Assembly (NCBI GenBank): GCA_964484765.1
Contig: CAZAGI010000042.1
Coordinates: forward strand, 3,099 to 67,098
Reading direction: 5' to 3'
From: DSVQ01 sp964484765
GTDB lineage: Bacteria > Planctomycetota > Planctomycetia > Planctomycetales > Planctomycetaceae
DNA length: 64,000 nucleotides
The translations under genes were made by a program, and so were the position numbers. Below are positions 36,699 through 45,233 of this stretch, piece after piece (positions within the stretch are counted from its first letter, which is position 1; each line of letters opens with the position of its first letter). A model generated the notes under the pieces. That model saw only the letters and a program-made list of their open reading frames with translations. It was not told the DNA's origin and made no database searches.

Positions 36699-39605
36699 TC
36701 ACTCCCAATCGAGCGGGCGTTGCCATGCCGCTTTGAGCGTGTCGATCGACGAATCGATCAGCACGCTGCCGTCGAGCATCACGCGCATGTGATCATGCGG
36801 AGCGACGTGACCGATGCGGACACACGGCTGGCCGTCGAACGCGGCGGTAAACTTAGGCACGGCGTCTTCACGCATCTCGACGACGAACCGTGTCGCGCTT
36901 TCGGAGAAGAGCAGGGCGGCTGCGTCGGTCAGTCTCGATTCCCCGGCGAGCCGGTCGAGATCGACTTCCACACCGTATCCGCCCGCGAAGGCCATCTCGG
37001 CCAATGCGACAGCCAAGCCGCCTTCGCTCAGGTCGTGGCAACTGCGGACGAGGCCGTGATTGATCGCTTCATGCAGCGCTGTGAACAACAATGGGGCGGC
37101 GGTGAAATCGACCGTCGGGACATCGCCACCGTCGAGGCCGAGCACGAGGCCCAGATGGCTGCCGCCGAACTCGGCTTTCGTGGTGCCGAGCAGGAACAGG
37201 ACATTGCCCGATTCTTTCAGGTCCATCGTCACCGCGCGGGTGACATCGTCCATCTGACCCATCGCGCTGATGAGCAGCGACGGCGGAATACTCACCGTCT
37301 GTTTTTCACCGGCGGCATTGAAGTACGAAAAATCGTTATTGAGGCTGTCCTTGCCGCTGATGAACGGCAGCCCGTAAGCCACCGCGGTGTCCTGACAACC
37401 GAGAGCGGCGCGGACGAGACTGCCGAGCGTTTCCGGGCGGTCGGTGTTCCCCCAGCAGAAGTTATCGAGAATGGAAATCCGCTGCGGATCGGCTCCGACG
37501 GCGACGCAATTTCGCACGGCTTCATCAATGGCGGCGGCGGCCATCCAGTAGGGATCGAGATCGCCATACCGCGGGTTCATACCGTTGGAGATTACCAGAC
37601 CGTGTGCCGAATCGAGCAACGGCCGGACTACCGCGGCGTCGGACGGACCATCGCACGCCACACCGACGAGCGGCTTCACCACGCTCCCGGCCTGCACTTC
37701 GTGATCGTACTGCCGGATGATCCAGTGCTTGCTGCACACATTCAGCGAGCCGAGGATTTTCGTGAGGACATCATCCCACCGCGACAGGGCCGGGGGGGCC
37801 ATGTCCTGCATCGCCGGCGGGATGAACACGGCTTCGCGAATCACCGGTGGGCGACCATCGTGCAGGAACGACATCGGCATGTCGCCCACCTGTTGATCGC
37901 CGTACTTCAGCACCAGCCGCTGCGTGTTGGTGAACTCGCCAATGACGGTTGCCTCGACCCCTTCGGCCGCGCACAGCTTGTGGAACTCGTCCCAATTCGA
38001 TGGTGGGACGGCGAGAACCATCCGTTCTTGAGCTTCGGAAATCCAGATCTCGGTGTAAGACAGTCCGGCGTATTTGAGGGGAGCGCGATCGAGCCACACT
38101 ACTGCGCCGGAATGCTCGCCCATCTCCCCGACCGCGCTGCTGAACCCGCCGGCACCGCAATCGGTGATCGCGCGGTACAGACCTTTATCGCGGGCCTGCA
38201 GCACGACATCCATCACCATCTTCTCGGCGACGGCGTTGCCAATCTGCACGGCACCGCCCGAAACGGTTTCGCTTTCCTGCGTCAATTCCGCGGAGGAAAA
38301 CGTTGCGCCGTGGATACCGTCGCGACCGGTGCGGCCACCAACGGCAACGATGTAATCGCCCGCTTCGACGTGTTTCTCGACACGATCGACCGGCAACAGC
38401 GCCATCGTTCCACAGAAAACGAGCGGATTACCGAGATAGCGGTCATCAAAGAATACGGCCCCATTCACTGTGGGGATCCCCATGCGGTTGCCGTAGTCGC
38501 GCACCCCGGCGACGACACCCCGCGCGACAGACTTCGGATGCAGCACGCCGGGCGGCAGCGCGTCATACGGCGTGTCGGGGTGGGCGAAGCAGAACACGTC
38601 GCTGTTGCAGATTGGTTTCGCGCCGAGACCAGTGCCGAGCGGATCGCGGATGACACCGCCGAGGCCGGTGTTCGCGCCACCGTACGGCTCGATCGCTGAC
38701 GGGTGATTGTGCGTTTCGACTTTGAAGCAGGCGTGATATTCGGGGGTGAACTTCACCACTCCGGCGTTGTCCTGGAAGACGCTCACGCACCAATCATCTT
38801 TGCCGAGGCGTTGACGAATGGTTTGCGTCGCCGCGAAGATCGTTTCCTTGAGCATGTTCTCGAAGGTTCGCTCGCCCTGATCGTCACGGTAGCGGATGCG
38901 GCCTTTCAGCGTTTTGTGCGAGCAGTGTTCGCTCCATGTCTGGGCGACCGTTTCGAGTTCGATGTCGGTCGGATCGCGGCCGAGATCAACGAAGTGCTGG
39001 CGGATCGTCTGCATTTCGGCGAGGCTGAGATACAACTGCCCGGTCTTGCTGAGATCGCGGAGTTGATCGTCGTTCATACTGCGGATGGCGACGGCCAGTA
39101 ACTTGAAATCATACTTCCCGCTGACTCCCAGCGCTGTCGTTGGCAGCATGCCATAGATGATACGTTCAATCGCGTCGTTGGCGAGCAACCGCTCGGCGAC
39201 ACGGTGAACCTCTTCACTGCTCGCGGACTTCTCAAAGAAAAACGTCCGACCGGTGGCGACGGCGTCCACCGCAAATCCGAGATCGACGAGCGCTTTCAGG
39301 GCGCTCTGACCGATGTTATCCGTCACGCCCGGTTTGTAGAGGACGTGGACCACCGTGTCATCGGCGGTATGCACCGCCGTACCGAGTGCACGGCAGTTGC
39401 TCGTCTCGGTGACGGAATCGACCAACAACGATGACGCAGCGCGCTGGACGTCGGCCTCCGTCAGCGATCCCTGCAACAGAAACAACCGGGCTGTGCGGAC
39501 GGATTGAATCGTCCGCGTCCCCATCGCCTGCGCCTCGTGCGCGATGCGCGCCCCCTCGCGATCAACCTCTCCCGCAGCGGGGCGGATTTCGACTTCCCAG
39601 AGCAT
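36699..39605 (-). CDS. purL: Phosphoribosylformylglycinamidine synthase with two fused PurS-like domains
   Basis: This 968-residue enzyme carries out the fourth step of purine synthesis (FGAR to FGAM), with glutaminase PurQ expected elsewhere. Residues 1-75 and 82-155 each resemble PurS (MLWEVEIRPAAGEVDREG; HVLYKPGVTDNIGQSALKAL), so the normally separate PurS subunit is present twice as an N-terminal fusion. The PurL core follows with TVAQTWSEHCSHKTLKG, ETHNHPSAIEPYGGANTG, DCGAGGFSSAVGEMG, SGKDSLNN and CHDLSEGGLAVALAEM. ATG 39605 starts at the first PurS domain. The opposite strand is open over much of this gene, an artefact of codon usage. Confidence 0.93.
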   Translation of the reverse strand: MLWEVEIRPAAGEVDREGARIAHEAQAMGTRTIQSVRTARLFLLQGSLTEADVQRAASSLLVDSVTETSNCRALGTAVHTADDTVVHVLYKPGVTDNIGQSALKALVDLGFAVDAVATGRTFFFEKSASSEEVHRVAERLLANDAIERIIYGMLPTTALGVSGKYDFKLLAVAIRSMNDDQLRDLSKTGQLYLSLAEMQTIRQHFVDLGRDPTDIELETVAQTWSEHCSHKTLKGRIRYRDDQGERTFENMLKETIFAATQTIRQRLGKDDWCVSVFQDNAGVVKFTPEYHACFKVETHNHPSAIEPYGGANTGLGGVIRDPLGTGLGAKPICNSDVFCFAHPDTPYDALPPGVLHPKSVARGVVAGVRDYGNRMGIPTVNGAVFFDDRYLGNPLVFCGTMALLPVDRVEKHVEAGDYIVAVGGRTGRDGIHGATFSSAELTQESETVSGGAVQIGNAVAEKMVMDVVLQARDKGLYRAITDCGAGGFSSAVGEMGEHSGAVVWLDRAPLKYAGLSYTEIWISEAQERMVLAVPPSNWDEFHKLCAAEGVEATVIGEFTNTQRLVLKYGDQQVGDMPMSFLHDGRPPVIREAVFIPPAMQDMAPPALSRWDDVLTKILGSLNVCSKHWIIRQYDHEVQAGSVVKPLVGVACDGPSDAAVVRPLLDSAHGLVISNGMNPRYGDLDPYWMAAAAIDEAVRNCVAVGADPQRISILDNFCWGNTDRPETLGSLVRAALGCQDTAVAYGLPFISGKDSLNNDFSYFNAAGEKQTVSIPPSLLISAMGQMDDVTRAVTMDLKESGNVLFLLGTTKAEFGGSHLGLVLGLDGGDVPTVDFTAAPLLFTALHEAINHGLVRSCHDLSEGGLAVALAEMAFAGGYGVEVDLDRLAGESRLTDAAALLFSESATRFVVEMREDAVPKFTAAFDGQPCVRIGHVAPHDHMRVMLDGSVLIDSSIDTLKAAWQRPLDWE

Positions 39606-39725
39606 GGTGGTCCGTTGTCCGTTGTCAGTGGTCCGTAGTTCGTGATCGGTCATCGTTTGGTTGTTAACCAGCGAGGTTCGTCCGCTTGGCGGTTTCGCGC
39701 CCCGCGCGGAAACCACCAAGCGCCC

Positions 39726-40577
39726 TCATTTGTTCAATCGATCTCGCGCCGCCTTCGCTTCGTGAAGAAGCTGCTTCAATCGATCAGAATTTTCGTCGCG
39801 CAGCGCCGCGGCAAACCCGGCGAGATGCTGCTGCACCTGGTCGATCCCTGCGAGCACCGCATCGCGATTCATCGAAAGAATCCCCGTCCACAAGTCCGGC
39901 GGTCCGGCGGCAATGCGCGTCGTGCTGCGGAACCCGGTTCCCGTCAGCGGGCGATCGGCGTCCGGCAACGCGGCGGCAACCGCGGCCGCGACGATGTGCG
40001 GCACATGACTGGTCCGCGCGAGGACCGCATCATGATCGGCGGGCGTCATGGTCACGATGCGCATCCCGAGCGCTTCCCAGAAACGCTGCAACCGCGCGCG
40101 CTGATCCGTCGTGTGATGGGGCAGGGGGGTGAGGACGCACGTGCGGTTGACGAACAAATCCGCATCTGCGTGTTCAAACCCCGAGAGTTCTTTCCCGGCG
40201 ATCGGATGCGCCCCAAGAAACGCAGAGATCTCGGCGAGTGGTTCGCATAGCGCCTGCTTCACACTGCCGGCATCGGTGACAAGAGCGTTCGGCGAAAGAC
40301 GCGGTGCGACTTGACGCACTCCCGCGACGATTTCTTCCACCGGCGTACAGAAGATCATGAGCGTGGCGTGACGGGCAGCATCAGCCAAATCCGTCGTGAC
40401 GTCATCGACCAGAGCCGCCTCCAAAACAGCAGACAGCCGTTGAGGATTGCGACCGACACCGATCACGCGCCGGGCAACGCGGCGCTGGCGCGCGGCCGCG
40501 GCGATCGATCCGCCGATCAGACCCACGCCGACGATGACCAGCGTCTCTTCCAGAGGGGCAGCAAAAGGAACATTCAT
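39726..40577 (-). CDS. tyrA: Prephenate dehydrogenase
   Basis: This 283-residue NAD(P)-dependent enzyme converts prephenate (or arogenate) to the tyrosine precursor. The Rossmann fold starts at TLVIVGVGLIGGSIAAAA. Family motifs include TDAGSVKQAL, GAHPIAGKELSGFEHA and RTSHVPHIVAAAVAAAL. There is no fused chorismate mutase or ACT domain at this length. It lies between purL and the DUF1501 gene, all on the minus strand. A palindrome at 40639-40704 separates it from the DUF1501 gene. Confidence 0.92.
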   Translation of the reverse strand: MNVPFAAPLEETLVIVGVGLIGGSIAAAARQRRVARRVIGVGRNPQRLSAVLEAALVDDVTTDLADAARHATLMIFCTPVEEIVAGVRQVAPRLSPNALVTDAGSVKQALCEPLAEISAFLGAHPIAGKELSGFEHADADLFVNRTCVLTPLPHHTTDQRARLQRFWEALGMRIVTMTPADHDAVLARTSHVPHIVAAAVAAALPDADRPLTGTGFRSTTRIAAGPPDLWTGILSMNRDAVLAGIDQVQQHLAGFAAALRDENSDRLKQLLHEAKAARDRLNK

Positions 40578-40638
40578 GACCGCGGCAGTATAGCAAACCG
40601 CGGTCGAGATCGCGCCGATGACGATTTAAGGAAAACGC

Positions 40639-40704
40639 AGCCCGGAGCGCGAGCGACGGCATTCATCACCGCATCACTCGCCTCCGTCGCTTGCGCTCCG
40701 GGCT
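40639..40704. terminator. REP-like palindrome between DUF1501 gene and tyrA
   Basis: The arms (40639-40659 and 40684-40704; 20 of 21 pair) share the pattern AGCCCGRAGYGCRAGCG with the palindrome at 36631. It lies after the DUF1501 stop and before tyrA. Confidence 0.65.
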
Positions 40705-40719
40705 GGGACGACGGATTGA

Positions 40720-41976
40720 TTATGCGAGCAACCGTTCCACTTTTTTGCCATCGCTGAGTTTCAGCGGACGGCCGATGGGAGTGATGACTTCCTTTTCGTA
40801 GTCGACCCCGAGGGTCTGTAACACGGTGGCATACAGATCGGCGACACCGATGGGGTCGGTCGGCGCGGTCTTTTCGCCGGTCGGATCGGTGGCGCCGATG
40901 ACTTGGCCGCTCTTGATGCCGCCGCCGCCGAGGAGGCACGAGAAGCCGGTGGGCCAATGGTCGCGACCTTGCAGCGGGTTGATCTTCGGAGTGCGTCCGA
41001 ATTCCCCAATGACGAGAATCACCGTCGAGTCCAGCAGATCGCGCTCGGCGAGTTCCTTGATGAACATCGACAACGCGGGGTCGAGAATCGCGGCGCGGAG
41101 TGTATGCCCGGTGAAGTTATCGGCATGCGTGTCGAAACCGCCCTGGGAGACTTCAATGGAGCGGACGCCCGTTTCCAGCAATCGCCGGGCGAGCAGGCAC
41201 CCTTTGCCGAACGGTGTGTCGCCATAAGCCGCTTTCACGGCCGCGGGTTCCTCCGTCAACGAGAACGCTTTGAGTTGATCGGTTTTCATCATCCGCAGCG
41301 CTGCGTCAATGGTGTGTTGATGCAGCGTCTGTTCCAGACGTCTGGACCGCCCCTTGCTGAAAGAATCGGAGACCACCTTCAGACCTTCCAGGCGGCGTTC
41401 ATGGCGCGGCTTCTCGACATGTGGTTCCAGGTTGGCCCCGGTTTCACCGGCGGCATGGATGCGGTAGGGATCGTATTGATCGCCGTAGTAGCCGCCGCGG
41501 CCGGGGAATTCGATATCGCCGATGGCCACATAGTGCGGGATATCAACGCCGGGCGAGGGCAGTTCCTTCGACACGATGGCCCCGATTGCCGGGTGAATCA
41601 CCGTCGGATCGGGCCGGTAACCGGTCTTGAGGTGATACGCACCGCGTTCGTGATCCCCTTCTTTGGACACCATCGAACGGATGATCGACAGCCGATGAAT
41701 CTGCTCGGCGAGCAACGGAAACCCTTCGGCAATCTGGATGCCGGGGATCGAACAATTGATCGCTTTGGTCGGCCCGCCGATCGCCGTGCCAGGATGTGGA
41801 TCCCATGTTTCGAGCTGACTGGGGCCGCCGCCGAGCCAAAACGTGACGATCGATTTCCCGCGATCAGGCCCGCGTTTTTCCGCTGCGCGCCCAACGAGCG
41901 GAGTCCCCGAAAACCATAACCCGGCGGCTGCTGCCGCGCGGAGAAAATCACGTCGGTCAAAGGCCTGGTTGAACAT
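40720..41976 (-). CDS. DUF1501 family protein with Tat-type leader
   Basis: This 418-residue planctomycete-type protein is related to sulfatase/alkaline phosphatase folds but of unknown activity. The N-terminus RRDFLRAAAAAGLWFSG is a twin-arginine signal. Family blocks include WLGGGPSQLETWDPH, SKGRSRRLEQTL, EVSQGGFDTHADNF and VIGEFGRTPKIN. DUF1501 proteins are usually encoded beside a DUF1549/DUF1553 protein. The one upstream (42079-43710) is on the same strand, about 100 bp away, with a perfect palindrome between them. The two are probably exported and work together. Confidence 0.93.
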   Translation of the reverse strand: MFNQAFDRRDFLRAAAAAGLWFSGTPLVGRAAEKRGPDRGKSIVTFWLGGGPSQLETWDPHPGTAIGGPTKAINCSIPGIQIAEGFPLLAEQIHRLSIIRSMVSKEGDHERGAYHLKTGYRPDPTVIHPAIGAIVSKELPSPGVDIPHYVAIGDIEFPGRGGYYGDQYDPYRIHAAGETGANLEPHVEKPRHERRLEGLKVVSDSFSKGRSRRLEQTLHQHTIDAALRMMKTDQLKAFSLTEEPAAVKAAYGDTPFGKGCLLARRLLETGVRSIEVSQGGFDTHADNFTGHTLRAAILDPALSMFIKELAERDLLDSTVILVIGEFGRTPKINPLQGRDHWPTGFSCLLGGGGIKSGQVIGATDPTGEKTAPTDPIGVADLYATVLQTLGVDYEKEVITPIGRPLKLSDGKKVERLLA

Positions 41977-42004
41977 GATGTGCTCTCATTTCTTCTGAGC
42001 GGCG

Positions 42005-42064
42005 CGGCGCTAGCCGCCGGTGAATTCTTCTTCTTTGATCGAAAGACACCGGCGGCTAGCGCCG
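42005..42064. repeat. Perfect 18-bp inverted repeat between DUF1549 and DUF1501 genes
   Basis: The arms CGGCGCTAGCCGCCGGTG and its exact complement are separated by 24 bp. Part of the same arm (GTCGCTAGCCGGGG) appears at 52144-52157, suggesting a dispersed intergenic element. Confidence 0.65.
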
Positions 42065-42078
42065 TGCCACTCGCGAAA

Positions 42079-43710
42079 TCAATGGTTCCAGCAGAACTCG
42101 GGGGAGTTGAGCAGTGTCCAGTACACGTCTTCCACCATCAGCGCCCGGTTCACCTTCCCGTTTTCTTCACCCGCTTTGAGAAAGAAAACGATCTCCGCCG
42201 GGGAAGGGCGACGGCTGAAACAGCACAGGTAGGCGATCTCAATGGCGGCTTCGTGGCTGGGAGCCATGCCGGCGATCCGTCCCGAGGCATTAGCCGGGTT
42301 CGTTTGGGCCACATCGCGGGCAAACTCGCCGTTCATGCGGAGCAACGCCTGTGGAATGGTTCCAGACCGGTCTTCGAGTTCCGCTTCGCCGAGATCGCCG
42401 TAATCCCGCACAAAATCCTGTTGACGGAAAAACTTGATGACCCGCGTCAACAGATGGGAATTCTGGTCGATCGTTTTGATAGACGACGATTGCAGCATCG
42501 CCCCGATCATCTGTTCCGGACGCAACCGCACCAGCGGAAAGACCGCCCAGTTGGCGTCGACGACGTCGCTGCCTTCGCCGGTCTCATAAGCTGGATGCTG
42601 AGACGACAGCCGGAACGGACGCGCAGCCGTGATCACGAACACGAGGCGTTTGAGGTCGTAATCATGCTCGCGAAAATCGGCACCAAGGATGTCGAGCAGG
42701 TCGAGTGGAGCCTGTGGATCGTTCGGCGGATTCGGCAGATCATCTACCGGCGTCATCCATGGCTTGCCGAAGACCATGCCCCACACACGATTGACAATCG
42801 CCCGTTCAAACCGGCGGTTGTCGCGATGCGTGACCCACGTTGCCAGTTTCTCCCGCACGGTTCCGTCTTCCGGCCACCATTCCTTGCCGAAGGGGACTGC
42901 GGGTTCCACAAGCTGCTTCTTGAGTGTCTGGCGGTCTTCGACTTCGTAGGTCCGTTTCAGATCATCCTCGACGCCGACCGCTGAGATTTTCACTTGCCCA
43001 AAACACGCGGCGAGGCCTTGGAATTCGTGCTGCTTCCAATCGGCGAACGGATGATTGTGGCACTGAGCGCAGTCGATCCGCTGGCCGAGAAACGCGCGCA
43101 CGGTTCGACCAGCCAGCTTGTTGACATCCAGGACATCATCGGCATAGGCCTGGGTGACGTAATTCGTCGACGGAACTCCCGTCCAGAGTCCATCGGAGTC
43201 GATCATCTCCCGCACGAGTTCGTCGAAGCGGCGATTTTCATGCAGACTGTCGGCGAGCCATTCCGTGAAGCGGTCGCGCCGGAAGATAATAAACTGACCG
43301 CCTTCGGCTCCGATGAACCCGCGCGCCAATCGTGCGGCGAAGTAATCAGCGAACCGCCGATCATTCACGAGTTGAATCGTCCAGCGTTCGAGGCGCTGCG
43401 GTTCACCGTCGGCTTCAAACCGCCGGACTTCTTCCAATGAAGGAACGGTGCCGTGCAAGGCGAGGGAAAGCCGGCGCAAGACCGTGAGTTCATCGGCGGG
43501 CAACGCGGCATGGAGTTGCTGCGATTGCCAGCGATCGGCGAAAAACTGATTCACCCCGGCCACGGTTCCGAGGGCGTTGGCGAGTTCGGTATCCTGCGGC
43601 ATCGGCGGAATCGGATGTTTCGGGCTGGTCGCCGCCCCCATCACCAGGATTACTAACCCCGCGGCGACCGCAAGCGGCGCCATCAGCAAACTCAAACGGG
43701 CTTGACGCAT
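42079..43710 (-). CDS. DUF1549/DUF1553 (PSD1-type) protein
   Basis: This 543-residue exported protein has a leader/anchor (LSLLMAPLAVAAGLVILVMG). DUF1549 (about 55-260) carries VNDRRFADYFAARLARGFIG and the heme-like DCAQCHNHPFADW. DUF1553 follows (about 290-530) with ERAIVNRVWGMVFGKPW and LNSPEFCWNH at the end. Unlike the protein at the window start it lacks an N-terminal PSCyt1 cytochrome domain. ATG 43710 has GGAG 8 bases upstream, and the frame remains open a further 40 codons. Function unknown; probably paired with the DUF1501 protein. Confidence 0.9.
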   Translation of the reverse strand: MRQARLSLLMAPLAVAAGLVILVMGAATSPKHPIPPMPQDTELANALGTVAGVNQFFADRWQSQQLHAALPADELTVLRRLSLALHGTVPSLEEVRRFEADGEPQRLERWTIQLVNDRRFADYFAARLARGFIGAEGGQFIIFRRDRFTEWLADSLHENRRFDELVREMIDSDGLWTGVPSTNYVTQAYADDVLDVNKLAGRTVRAFLGQRIDCAQCHNHPFADWKQHEFQGLAACFGQVKISAVGVEDDLKRTYEVEDRQTLKKQLVEPAVPFGKEWWPEDGTVREKLATWVTHRDNRRFERAIVNRVWGMVFGKPWMTPVDDLPNPPNDPQAPLDLLDILGADFREHDYDLKRLVFVITAARPFRLSSQHPAYETGEGSDVVDANWAVFPLVRLRPEQMIGAMLQSSSIKTIDQNSHLLTRVIKFFRQQDFVRDYGDLGEAELEDRSGTIPQALLRMNGEFARDVAQTNPANASGRIAGMAPSHEAAIEIAYLCCFSRRPSPAEIVFFLKAGEENGKVNRALMVEDVYWTLLNSPEFCWNH

Positions 43711-43869
43711 CAGAAGGCTCCCCGAACAGGTCCATCTCTGGATGATACTCGATCTTTTTCGACTCCGTTTCAGGAAAAGCGTGCAACCAACCCAGCGAGA
43801 GCCGAGTATTCTGGACAAAGCCCGTCGCAATGACGCGCTGGGCCAAGCAGGGCAGGGGAGACTGCGCGG

Positions 43870-45129
43870 ATGTCAACTATGACGCCGACACCGCCGGAAC
43901 GAGCGCGGCTGCCGATGGCGTATCGCGGCGGTGAGTCGTCCGCGGAGCCGGTCGAGATCGCGCTCGTGGTCACCGAGTTCGCGCCGGAAGATCAGTACTA
44001 TGCGTTCGATCGGCTGCCGCCGTTTCCGGTTCCCTGGCGACATACGCTGAAGTGCATCGGGTGGATCACGTCGCTGCTGTTTGGCATGGTCAGTCTCGTG
44101 GTATTGCTGGCGGTCCTGGCAGCGATCCCGATTCTTAACATTCTTGCGCTGGGTTACCTGCTGGAAGCCGAAGGGCGGGTCGCCCGCACGGGCAAGTTTC
44201 GGTATGCCTTTCCGCTGCTGCCGCTCGCGCCGCGCTTTGGGGCGATTACCCTGGGGGTGTGGCTGTGGCTGTTCCTCGTGCGAATTGTCGCTGATGCAGC
44301 GCAAGACGCGCGGATCATTGCGCCGGGTTCACCCGCCGCCGTGGGTTGGCAGGTTGTGTTGTCGATTGTTTCCGTCGGTGTCGCCGTGCATCTTGTGCTG
44401 GCGATTGCCCGTGGCGGCGGTTTCTGGTGCTTCTTTCGGCCGCTGAAAAACCTGCTGTGGCTGATGGCGGCCTTGCGACGCGGGGACTACTTTCCCCGCG
44501 CGGAAGCCGCTGTGCGCGAGTTCATCGCGGCCCTGCGCATTCCGCATCACTTCTGGTTAGGACTGCGCGGTTTTATCGGCACATTTTTGTGGCTCGCACC
44601 ACCGACGGCGATCTTCGCTGCGTTAACGGATACGTCGAAACCGGGGCAGGTGCTGCTCACCCTCTTCGGCGGTGTGCTGCTGATTCCCGTTTTGTGCTGG
44701 GTGCCGTTTCTGCAAGCGCACTTTGCCGCCGAAAACCGCATGGGGGCTTTTTTGGCGGTCCGCAAGGTGCGGGAACTCTACCGCCGAGCCTCGATTCGCT
44801 GTTTCCTGGCGGTGATTGTGATGTACGCGTTGGCGTTGCCGATGTACCTTTTCAAAATTGCAGCGCCGCCTCGGGATGCGTTGTGGTTCGAGACGATGAT
44901 TTTCATCGCCACGATTTACCCCGCGAAGATTTTTGTCGGCTGGAGCTACGCCCGTGCGCAACGATGTGAAGCGCGCCAATGGTTCTTTTTGCGGTGGCCG
45001 CTCTGGATCGTGCTCGCTGCCGCGCTGGCGTTTTACCTGTTCTTGCTGTTCTTCACACCGGCGATTGGTGCGTTTGGACGCCGTGTGTTGTTCGATCACC
45101 CGGCGTTGTTGCTCCCGACACCGTTCTGA
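43870..45129 (+). CDS. Polytopic membrane protein, DUF4013-like
   Basis: This 419-residue protein has a short charged N-terminus followed by about eight membrane helices (for example MVSLVVLLAVLAAIPILNIL, FLWLAPPTAIFAAL and WPLWIVLAAALAFYLFLLFF). ILALGYLLEAEGRVARTGKF resembles the DUF4013 membrane family, but the match is from memory only. No transport or enzyme motif is seen. It stands alone on the plus strand between two minus-strand planctomycete-specific blocks and ends in a strong terminator. Confidence 0.8.
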   Translation: MSTMTPTPPERARLPMAYRGGESSAEPVEIALVVTEFAPEDQYYAFDRLPPFPVPWRHTLKCIGWITSLLFGMVSLVVLLAVLAAIPILNILALGYLLEAEGRVARTGKFRYAFPLLPLAPRFGAITLGVWLWLFLVRIVADAAQDARIIAPGSPAAVGWQVVLSIVSVGVAVHLVLAIARGGGFWCFFRPLKNLLWLMAALRRGDYFPRAEAAVREFIAALRIPHHFWLGLRGFIGTFLWLAPPTAIFAALTDTSKPGQVLLTLFGGVLLIPVLCWVPFLQAHFAAENRMGAFLAVRKVRELYRRASIRCFLAVIVMYALALPMYLFKIAAPPRDALWFETMIFIATIYPAKIFVGWSYARAQRCEARQWFFLRWPLWIVLAAALAFYLFLLFFTPAIGAFGRRVLFDHPALLLPTPF

Positions 45130-45135
45130 GCAACG

Positions 45136-45165
45136 AAGCCCGGCATTTTCCTCAATGCCGGGCTT
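45136..45165 (+). terminator. Terminator after the DUF4013-like gene
   Basis: A perfect 12-bp stem (AAGCCCGGCATT) with a 6-nt loop starts 6 bp after the stop codon and is followed by a T-rich stretch. Confidence 0.75.
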
Positions 45166-45196
45166 CTGACTTTTGATTCAATGCTGATGCAATGCA

Positions 45197-45228
45197 GACG
45201 CCGGGCATCTCGGAAGATGCCCGGCGTC
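45197..45228 (-). terminator. Terminator after the LamG/IPT protein gene
   Basis: A perfect 14-bp stem (GACGCCGGGCATCT) with a CGGA loop lies 5 bp beyond the stop of the minus-strand gene at 45234. It and the hairpin at 45136 form back-to-back terminators for convergent genes. Confidence 0.7.
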
Positions 45229-45233
45229 GTTGG

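Noticed and set aside
36525..38699. Long open frame on the plus strand (724 codons) opposite purL
   Set aside because: It lies antisense to a well-conserved gene and has low-complexity, His/Arg-rich translation, as expected from GC-rich codon bias.
40903..41919. Plus-strand frame opposite the DUF1501 gene
   Set aside because: Antisense of a clear DUF1501 protein; no start context or domain.
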